Made by a program: the position numbers and the translations under genes | In this document: one piece after another, positions 1 to 4,970 of the stretch | Layout: each line of letters starts with the position of its first letter | Position numbering within the stretch: position 1 is the first letter of the stretch | Notes under the pieces: model-generated | The model's input: only the letters and a program-made list of their open reading frames with translations | What the model was told of the DNA's origin: nothing | The model's database searches: none | NCBI GenBank assembly: GCA_937880585.1 | Contig: CALFMR010000151.1 | Span: forward strand, 1 to 9,355 | Origin: an uncultured Acidobacteriota bacterium | GTDB lineage: Bacteria > Acidobacteriota > Vicinamibacteria > Vicinamibacterales > SCN-69-37 | Reading direction: 5' to 3' | DNA length: 9,355 nucleotides

Positions 1-1225
1 GGCCGCCGATGAGCGGCTGGAAGTGCAGCAGCCACTCCTCGCTGAAGAGGCCGCTGTTCAGGTAGACGCGATTGAGCGCGCCGAGTGCGCCGACCGAGTC
101 CGACCCGTCCTTGAGCACGCGCGGCGTCCACACGGTGCCGGGCGGCGTGAAGAACGCGGCCAGCGGATCGGTCGCCGGGACGTAGTCGTTGAACTGCCGG
201 TTGTCGCGCTCGCCGCCCGCGATCGTCTCGCGGCCGAACTGGCGCGCGAGCGCCATGCGCGCCGGCAGGTCGTAGACCGCGTTCATCGTGCGCGGGTTGT
301 TGATGTTGTCGCTCGAGACGAGCGACGTGTCGAGCGATCCGGGCCGCGACGTGTGAAAGAGCTGGTAGAAGTAGCTGCCCTTGTTGAGGTCGCCCTGCCA
401 GTTGAAGATGCGATCCACCCAGAAGTACTGCGCGCCGACGTTCGAGCTGAGATCGGCCCACGCCGGATGTTCGGGATCGGCCGGCGCGTGGATGGGATTG
501 GGCCCGACGTGGCAGAACGCGCACGACATCCCGACGCGATACGGCTTCACGAGATCGCGCGAGAGGTAGTAGCTCGGATCGCGGTAGTAGCGCTCCGCGT
601 TCCAGTTCCGTTTGGCCTTCTCGTCGAACGCCGGATTCGGGAAGAGCCGCAGCCCGACGATGCCGGTGGGCTCGCCATAGTACGACCCGACGGGCACGGT
701 CGTGCCGCGCGCGCCGAGGCGGACGCCCGGATATTTCGTCGCGTCGGCAAACGGATCGGGCGCGCACGACGGATCGCGCTGATCGATCCAGAGGCCGAAG
801 TGATTGGGATCCGGGCCGGTCGGTTTGGTGTAGCACGGCTCGTTGACGAGTCCGAGGTACGTCCAGCGCGTGTCGCGCGTGTAGGGCAGCGTCGAGTGCG
901 ACGAGATCGTCTTCAGCAGATCGAGCGTGCCGAAGCTCGTCGCGGAGATTTCATCCCAGAACCGATCGTTGCCGCCCGTCCAGACGAGCCACATGTTCCG
1001 GCCCATGACGTCGCCGCGATCGAGCGTGACGCCGCCGTCCATGTCATGGAAGTAGTCCTCGTCGGCCGGGGGAAACGACGCGACCGTGCGTCCCGCACGC
1101 AACGCTTCGTCTTCGACATGGCCGGGGACACCGGGATGCGAGCAGCCGGCGAGCGCCGCGAGGATCGCGGCCGCCGCGGCCGAACGGACGACCTTCAGAC
1201 GCGACGACCAGGATCGAGGGGCCAT
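1..1225 (-). CDS. c-type cytochrome lipoprotein, C-terminus cut by the window edge
   Basis: This frame stays open from an ATG at 1225 to the left edge, giving 408 residues and no stop, so the C-terminus is missing. The N-terminus is basic then hydrophobic (residues 9-27) and ends in a lipobox L-A-G-C with Cys28, so the mature protein is probably a lipid-anchored extracytoplasmic protein. One haem-c motif, CAFCH, lies at 235-239 in the context YRVGMSCAFCHVGP; further haem motifs could lie beyond the edge. Other visible blocks are aromatic-rich (FNWQGDLNKGSYFYQLFH) or conserved-looking (LKDGSDSVGALGALNRVY). An AGGAGA ribosome-binding site ends 7 nt before the ATG. It is transcribed divergently from the flavin oxidoreductase gene. 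From memory it resembles large cytochrome-c-family proteins annotated in Acidobacteriota, whose function is not established; electron transfer or peroxidase-like chemistry is likely. I am sure it is an exported haem protein, not of its reaction. Confidence 0.85.
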   Translation of the reverse strand, partial: MAPRSWSSRLKVVRSAAAAAILAALAGCSHPGVPGHVEDEALRAGRTVASFPPADEDYFHDMDGGVTLDRGDVMGRNMWLVWTGGNDRFWDEISATSFGTLDLLKTISSHSTLPYTRDTRWTYLGLVNEPCYTKPTGPDPNHFGLWIDQRDPSCAPDPFADATKYPGVRLGARGTTVPVGSYYGEPTGIVGLRLFPNPAFDEKAKRNWNAERYYRDPSYYLSRDLVKPYRVGMSCAFCHVGPNPIHAPADPEHPAWADLSSNVGAQYFWVDRIFNWQGDLNKGSYFYQLFHTSRPGSLDTSLVSSDNINNPRTMNAVYDLPARMALARQFGRETIAGGERDNRQFNDYVPATDPLAAFFTPPGTVWTPRVLKDGSDSVGALGALNRVYLNSGLFSEEWLLHFQPLIGG

Positions 1226-1256
1226 GCCCGGGTCTCCTGCTGCTGGGGTGCCGCGT

Positions 1257-1265
1257 AGAGTAGCA
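1257..1265 (-). promoter_or_regulatory. candidate extended -10 element for the cytochrome lipoprotein gene
   Basis: Read on the minus strand this is TGC followed by TACTCT, matching an extended -10 (TGnTATAAT-like) about 32 nt upstream of the ATG at 1225. A TTGAGA lies only 12 nt further upstream, too close for a standard -35. This is a weak single-motif match in GC-rich DNA. Confidence 0.2.
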
Positions 1266-1321
1266 CGGCCTTGCTCTCAAACGGTGGGTGTGCTTGAATG
1301 TCGCCGCTCCTCCCAGCATTT

Positions 1322-1342
1322 GCCTCCCACACGAGGGGAGGC
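1322..1342. other. hairpin in the divergent intergenic region
   Basis: GCCTCCC at 1322-1328 pairs perfectly with GGGAGGC at 1336-1342 across a 7-nt loop. A second, shorter hairpin follows (CCTCG 1358-1362 with CGAGG 1369-1373). No T-run follows, so this is not a canonical terminator. It could be an operator, a 5'-UTR structure or chance in GC-rich DNA. Confidence 0.3.
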
Positions 1343-1452
1343 CGCATGCCGCTGCTCCCTCGTTCCTCCGAGGACGTGGGGCGTCTCGCGGCGTCGTTCG
1401 CGGTGTTCGGTAAGACCGTTTCATTCGGCGAAAGCCCGTCCGAGGTGTCGCC

Positions 1453-2784
1453 ATGTCCGATGCGATCTTCCAGCCGCTCGCGTTCAGGAATCTCACCGTC
1501 AAGAACCGCGTCTTTCGGTCGAACATCGCCGGACGCCTCGACAACTACGACGGCACGGGCACGCAGGCCCGGCTCAACTGGGAGCTGAAGTTCGCCAAGG
1601 GCGGCGTCGGCGCGATCATCTCGTCCTACGTGCCCGTGCTCATCATCGGCCGCATCATGCCGAACTACGCGACGATCCACAGCGATCGGACGACGCCGTT
1701 CTGGCGCAAGGTCGGCGAAGCGGTCCACCAGCACGACTGCAAGTACATCCTGCAGCTCAGCCACGGCGGCCGGCAGCGCGACATCCCCGGCATCGAGTAT
1801 CCGATCGGCCTGAGCTCGACCGACACGCGCGATCCGCTGCACGGCTTCGAGTGCACGCGCATGACGCCCCAGGACATCAAGGACACGGTCGCCGCGTTCG
1901 CCGAGGGCGCGCGACGCGCGCGCGACGCGGGGCTCGACGGCGTCGAGGTGCACGGCGCGAACGGCTATCTCATCACGCAGTTCCTGAGCTCGGCGATCAA
2001 CGACCGCACGGACGAGTACGGCGGCTCACTCGAGAACCGCGCTCGCTTCGTCGTCGACATCGTCAAGGCGATCCGCGCGCGCGTCGGACGCGATTTCCAT
2101 CTGCAGATGAAGATCAGCGCGGTCGAGCACGCGAACGACCTGCTGTTCCTCAAGCTGCGGCTCGAAAAGGCCGGCAACACGATCGACGAATCCATCCAGG
2201 TGTGTCAGTGGCTCGTCGCGGCCGGCGTCGACGCGATTCACGTGTCGACCGGCAGCTCGTTCCCGCACCCGAAGAATCCGGCCGGCGCTGACCTGCCGAT
2301 CGACGTGCTCGGCCAGACGTACGAGCAGCTCGCCTCGAGCGGTCACGACACGTTCAGAAACCTGTTGCTGTTTCGCGGCAAGGTGACGGGCGCCGCATTT
2401 CGCAAGGCATGGCTCGACGCCGGCGTGCCGGCCGACAAGATCGAGGGCGCGCTCCTGCCCGACGCGCGCGCCATCAAGCAGGCCGTGACCGTGCCCGTCG
2501 TCTGCACGGGCGGCTTCCAGACGGCGTCGGTCATCCGCGCCGCGATCGATCGCGGCGACACGGACGCGGTGAGCATGGCGCGGCCGCTCGTCGCCAACAA
2601 TGACCTCGTGCAGCAGTTCGCCGCCGGCCGCGATCGCGCGGAGAAGCCCTGCACCTACTGCAACAAGTGCCTCGTCCACGTGGTCGAGCACCCGATCGGC
2701 TGCTACGAGGAAAGCCGCTTCGCGAGTCGCGAGGCGATGCTCGCCCAGATCATGTCGGTGTTCGATCCGCCGGCCTTTGTCTGA
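1453..2784 (+). CDS. NADH:flavin oxidoreductase, Old Yellow Enzyme family
   Basis: A 443-residue protein made of a single FMN-binding TIM barrel. Family members reduce activated C=C bonds in alpha,beta-unsaturated carbonyl compounds (or dienoyl-CoA) using NAD(P)H. The HGAN motif at 167-170 supplies the His/Asn pair that binds the substrate carbonyl in OYE enzymes. It is followed by the family signature GYLITQFLSS and DEYGGSLENRARF (188-200). VVCTGGF near 349-355 and MARPLV at 375-380 fit the phosphate-binding end of the barrel. The C-terminus has four Cys spaced C400-x2-C403-x2-C406-x10-C417, reminiscent of the 4Fe-4S ligands of FadH-type dienoyl-CoA reductases. The second, FAD/NAD-binding half of FadH is absent. 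No signal peptide is visible, so it is probably cytoplasmic. The start is the ATG at 1453 with GAGG 7 nt upstream. The stop lies 13 nt before the next gene, suggesting an operon. Substrate unknown. Confidence 0.93.
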   Translation: MSDAIFQPLAFRNLTVKNRVFRSNIAGRLDNYDGTGTQARLNWELKFAKGGVGAIISSYVPVLIIGRIMPNYATIHSDRTTPFWRKVGEAVHQHDCKYILQLSHGGRQRDIPGIEYPIGLSSTDTRDPLHGFECTRMTPQDIKDTVAAFAEGARRARDAGLDGVEVHGANGYLITQFLSSAINDRTDEYGGSLENRARFVVDIVKAIRARVGRDFHLQMKISAVEHANDLLFLKLRLEKAGNTIDESIQVCQWLVAAGVDAIHVSTGSSFPHPKNPAGADLPIDVLGQTYEQLASSGHDTFRNLLLFRGKVTGAAFRKAWLDAGVPADKIEGALLPDARAIKQAVTVPVVCTGGFQTASVIRAAIDRGDTDAVSMARPLVANNDLVQQFAAGRDRAEKPCTYCNKCLVHVVEHPIGCYEESRFASREAMLAQIMSVFDPPAFV

Positions 2785-2797
2785 TCTGGAGCGCGTC

Positions 2798-4309
2798 ATG
2801 GCCGGATCGTCGTTCTGGACGACGTGCCGCAGCGTCGTGCGCTGGGCGCTCTGGGCCGCGCTCGTCGTCTTTGTCGCAGGTGCGATGTGGGTGGCGGTGT
2901 CGATCTCGGTCGATCGGCCGGTGACCTACTCGGACATCGTCGAGCACTTCAAATACGGATCGATTGGCAGCGAGCCGGGCGTGTCGCTGCTCGCGCCGGT
3001 CGGCGGTGCGCTGCCGCCGTATTGGGTGTTCCAGGCGCTGCCGTCGGTCTGCCGCGACAAGCTGCCGGGCGGCTACGCGTCGCTGGGCTTCGTCATGGAA
3101 CCCGGACACGATCTGCCGGTGGGCGTCGGCCGCCGGCGGCGGCTCGGGATCGATCAGGTCGGGTTCAACTGCGCGCTCTGCCACACGAACACGGTGCGTG
3201 CCTCGCCGACGGCCGCGCCGACGATCGTGCTCGGGATGCCGGCCAACACGCTCGATTTGCAGAAGGCCGTCCAGTTCGTCATCGACTGCACGCTCGACAA
3301 TCGGCTGACGGCCGATGCCGTCCGCGGGCGGCTGCCGAAAGCCGGCGGGCCATCACTCTTCGAGCGTGCGCTCCTGCGCGCGGGCCTCATCGATCGGTTG
3401 AAGCTGCAGACGCTCGCGCTCCGCAATCGCATTGCGCCGCTCCTCGACGGTCGCGTGCCGGACTGGGGCCGCGGGCGCGTCGACACGTTCAATCCGTACA
3501 AGGCCGTCCAGTTCAACTGGGACCTCGCCGCGCTGCCGGCGAGCGAGCGCATCGGCGCGGCGGACTTCCCGTCGCTCTGGAATCAGCAGCCGCGCGAGGG
3601 CATGCACCTGCACTGGGACGGCGACAACACGTCGGTCGACGAGCGCAACCTCAGCGCGGCGCTCGGCGCGGGCGTGACGCCCGTGACCGTCGATCACGCA
3701 TCGCTCCAGCGCATTCGCGACTGGATCTGGACGCTGCCGCCGCCGAAGTACCCGTTCGCGATCGACCAGACGCTGGCCGCGCGCGGTGCGTCGATCTACG
3801 CGCAGTACTGCATCGACTGCCACGCCGACGCCCGCTTCCGCGAGGGCGTGAAGACCGGCGCGCGCGTCGGGCTCATCACGCCGATCGACGAGATCGGTAC
3901 GGACCGTCATCGCCTGGATTCGTACACGGCCGTCTTTGCCGACAACCAGTACGGGCTCTATCCGGATTCGACGTATCGCTTCAGCCACTTCCGCAAGACG
4001 GATGGCTACGCGAACCAGCCGCTCGACGGCATCTGGGCGCGCGCCCCGTACCTGCACAACGGATCGGTGCCGACGCTCCGCGCGCTGCTCGACGCACCCG
4101 CCGATCGGCCCTCCGCGTTCTATCGCGGGAATGACGTCTACGACCAGGCCGACGGCGGCTTCGTCTGGACGATGCCCACGCTCGACGGGCGGACGTTCTT
4201 CCGGTACGACACGTCGATCGAGGGCAACGGCAACGGCGGCCATCTGTACGGGACATCGCTGCCGCCCGACGACAAGCGCGCGCTCGTGGAGTATCTCAAG
4301 ACGTTCTGA
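2798..4309 (+). CDS. membrane-anchored di-haem c protein, RoxA/MauG-like (first paralogue)
   Basis: A 503-residue protein with one N-terminal membrane anchor (about residues 15-36) and the rest predicted outside the cytoplasm. Two haem-c motifs are present: CALCH at 125-129 and CIDCH at 338-342. The block RAPYLHNGSVPTL (415-427) is the C-terminal motif of the cytochrome c peroxidase/MauG superfamily, in the form I associate with rubber-oxygenase-like (RoxA) proteins. Other blocks are DWGRGRVDTFNPYK (222-235), LHWDGDNTSVDERNLSAALG (271-290) and GTDRHRLDSYTA (367-378). RoxA cleaves C=C bonds of polyisoprene with O2; peroxidase or other oxidative chemistry is also possible. The chosen start is the ATG at 2798, with GGAG 6 nt upstream and 13 nt after the previous stop; an upstream in-frame start inside the previous gene would add a low-complexity Ser/Arg tail. 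Cys85 has no counterpart in the second paralogue. Confidence 0.88.
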   Translation: MAGSSFWTTCRSVVRWALWAALVVFVAGAMWVAVSISVDRPVTYSDIVEHFKYGSIGSEPGVSLLAPVGGALPPYWVFQALPSVCRDKLPGGYASLGFVMEPGHDLPVGVGRRRRLGIDQVGFNCALCHTNTVRASPTAAPTIVLGMPANTLDLQKAVQFVIDCTLDNRLTADAVRGRLPKAGGPSLFERALLRAGLIDRLKLQTLALRNRIAPLLDGRVPDWGRGRVDTFNPYKAVQFNWDLAALPASERIGAADFPSLWNQQPREGMHLHWDGDNTSVDERNLSAALGAGVTPVTVDHASLQRIRDWIWTLPPPKYPFAIDQTLAARGASIYAQYCIDCHADARFREGVKTGARVGLITPIDEIGTDRHRLDSYTAVFADNQYGLYPDSTYRFSHFRKTDGYANQPLDGIWARAPYLHNGSVPTLRALLDAPADRPSAFYRGNDVYDQADGGFVWTMPTLDGRTFFRYDTSIEGNGNGGHLYGTSLPPDDKRALVEYLKTF

Positions 4310-4315
4310 CGACGG

Positions 4316-4322
4316 AGGCCTC
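4316..4322 (+). repeat. left copy of AGGCCTC direct repeat
   Basis: Exact 7-bp match to 4549-4555. Together with the preceding GG it forms GGAGGCCTC, whose GGAGG would be a strong ribosome-binding site if it lay next to the following gene. Confidence 0.6.
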
Positions 4323-4329
4323 ACGCGAC

Positions 4330-4347
4330 GATCGCGAAGATCGCGAA
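4330..4347 (+). repeat. tandem duplication of GATCGCGAA
   Basis: Two exact head-to-tail copies of a 9-mer (4330-4338 and 4339-4347), followed by GAG. It sits at the left end of the non-coding gap, just before an unusually AT-rich stretch (ACTAAATAAAGATGACA, 4354-4370). The TAAATA there could be a -10 box but has no clear -35. Confidence 0.6.
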
Positions 4348-4377
4348 GAGTGGACTAAATAAAGATGACACCGCAAG

Positions 4378-4421
4378 CCCCCGAGCGCAGCGAGGGCGGC
4401 GAAGCGCCGTAGCGCTGGGGG
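4378..4421. repeat. long GC-rich imperfect hairpin
   Basis: CCCCC-G-AGCGC at 4378-4388 pairs with GCGCT-GGGGG at 4412-4421, leaving one bulged G at 4383. Inside, GGCG pairs with CGCC around a GCGAAG loop. It is followed directly by the palindrome GGGGCCCC (4423-4430). No T-run follows, so an intrinsic terminator is unlikely, although the structure could slow polymerase or protect the 3' end of the upstream message. The style is that of a dispersed palindromic repeat. Confidence 0.55.
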
Positions 4422-4467
4422 TGGGGCCCCAGCGCACTGCAAAGAAGACGACACGGGGATTTTGTTT

Positions 4468-4540
4468 GTGGAGCCCTGGGCCTTCAGGCCCAGGGGGCAA
4501 GCGTTCCGGTTCCCCCCGACCCTGAGGGTCGGGGCTCCAC
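4468..4540. repeat. three-way-junction palindromic unit (REP/BIME-like)
   Basis: An outer stem GTGGAGCC (4468-4475) pairs with GGCTCCAC (4533-4540), 8 bp. It encloses two hairpins. The first is CCCTGGGCC (4474-4482) with GGCCCAGGG (4487-4495) around a TTCA loop. The second is CCCCGACCC (4514-4522) with GGGTCGGGG (4526-4534) around a TGA loop. Both hairpins are perfect 9-bp stems. TCAGG in the first loop region and CCTGA in the second are reverse complements, so the two arms look like inverted relatives, as in bipartite REP elements. The outer stem overlaps both inner stems by two bases, so the fully folded form loses a pair or two. Confidence 0.6.
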
Positions 4541-4548
4541 GGAGAGAC

Positions 4549-4555
4549 AGGCCTC
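4549..4555 (+). repeat. right copy of AGGCCTC direct repeat
   Basis: Exact 7-bp match to 4316-4322, ending one base before the ATG of the membrane-protein gene. Confidence 0.6.
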
Positions 4556-4556
4556 C

Positions 4557-4970
4557 ATGCAGACAGCCAGCACACTGCGATGGTTCAAGCGCGTGTTGTG
4601 GATCGGCATCGCCGCGAACGTCGCGCTCGCCGTTCCGGTGCTCGTCGCGCCCGATCGGCTGATCGCGTTCGCGGGTCTGCCGCCGGCGACGCCGCTGCTG
4701 TGGCCGCGCTTTGCGGCGTGGCTGCTGCTGTTGCTCAGCGTCTTCTACATGCCGGCCGGGATCGATCCGGTCCGCTACCGCGCCACCGCCTGGTCGGCCG
4801 TCGGTGCGCGACTGGCCGGCGTCGTCTTCTTTCTTGGCTTCCAGGCCGCGGTGTATCGGCCGATGGGGTACTTCGATCTCGTGTTCCTCGTGCCTGAAGC
4901 CATCCTGCTCGCGCGTGGCCTGCCGCCGCGCGTCGCGCCGGCGCCCACGAGCCGGCCGTCACTCGCATGA
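4557..4970 (+). CDS. small four-helix membrane protein of unknown function
   Basis: A 137-residue, strongly hydrophobic protein with four likely transmembrane helices at about 13-31, 48-66, 78-97 and 105-119, and a short Pro/Arg/Ala-rich C-terminal tail. I do not recognise the family. It has no Cys and few His, so it is not an obvious haem or metal protein. It lies between two paralogous RoxA-like genes and its TGA stop overlaps the next ATG (ATGA at 4967-4970). It is therefore probably translated with the second di-haem protein and may partner it in the membrane, for example as an anchor, quinol link or assembly factor; that is inference. The start is the only N-terminal ATG that keeps the first helix. 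Its ribosome-binding site is poor: GGAG ends 12 nt upstream. A good GGAGG lies on the far side of the non-coding gap that precedes it. Confidence 0.85.
   Translation: MQTASTLRWFKRVLWIGIAANVALAVPVLVAPDRLIAFAGLPPATPLLWPRFAAWLLLLLSVFYMPAGIDPVRYRATAWSAVGARLAGVVFFLGFQAAVYRPMGYFDLVFLVPEAILLARGLPPRVAPAPTSRPSLA

Larger units (their letters stand above)
1226..1452. promoter_or_regulatory. divergent intergenic region between cytochrome lipoprotein and flavin oxidoreductase genes
   Basis: These 227 bp separate two divergently transcribed genes and must hold both promoters. No clear paired -35/-10 sigma-70 promoter is visible on either strand. The region carries two small hairpins (1322-1342 and 1358-1373) and a short inverted repeat, CGGT-AAG-ACCG, near 1408-1418. 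No FNR-type (TTGAT-N4-ATCAA) or CRP-type (TGTGA-N6-TCACA) palindrome is recognisable. The ribosome-binding site of the rightward gene is GAGG at 1442-1445. Confidence 0.5.
4316..4555 (+). mobile_element. possible small non-autonomous insertion bounded by 7-bp direct repeats
   Basis: AGGCCTC occurs at 4316-4322, just after the first RoxA-like gene, and again at 4549-4555, just before the membrane-protein gene. Between them lie 226 bp without a gene, holding a tandem 9-mer, a long GC hairpin and a three-way-junction palindrome. Keeping one copy of the repeat would leave a 14-nt spacer from stop to ATG with GGAGG exactly 5 nt before the ATG. That matches the 13-nt spacer between the two preceding genes. 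This is the pattern expected of a target-site duplication. No terminal inverted repeats or transposase are visible, so the element class (REP/BIME-like or MITE-like) is inferred. The repeat core AGGCCT is itself palindromic, so chance or a structural origin is possible. Confidence 0.45.

Noticed and set aside
23..1258. A 411-codon open frame on the plus strand across the left end
   Set aside because: It is an Arg/Ala/Val-rich antisense shadow. The minus strand over the same bases encodes a convincing lipoprotein with a lipobox, a haem motif and a good ribosome-binding site.
1086..2291. A 401-codon plus-strand frame spanning the divergent intergenic region and the flavin oxidoreductase gene
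   Set aside because: Its translation is Arg/Pro/Ala-rich with no motif, and it overlaps a clear OYE-family gene in another frame; it is a high-GC artefact.
2600..2797. An upstream in-frame extension of the first di-haem protein
   Set aside because: The extra 66 residues are a low-complexity Ser/Arg reading of the end of the OYE gene; the ATG at 2798 has GGAG at good spacing and leads straight into the membrane anchor.
2824..4134. A 436-codon plus-strand frame inside the first di-haem gene
   Set aside because: It is an Arg/Ala-rich out-of-frame reading of a gene with two CxxCH motifs and conserved blocks.
4378..4540. Intrinsic terminator, tRNA or CRISPR-like structure in the gap
   Set aside because: The hairpins lack a following T-run, the three-way fold lacks tRNA arm lengths and conserved loop bases, and there are no regularly spaced repeats with spacers.
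4321..4575. An 84-codon minus-strand frame in the non-coding gap
   Set aside because: It reads through the palindromic repeats, overlaps the start of the membrane-protein gene and shows no ribosome-binding site or recognisable motif.
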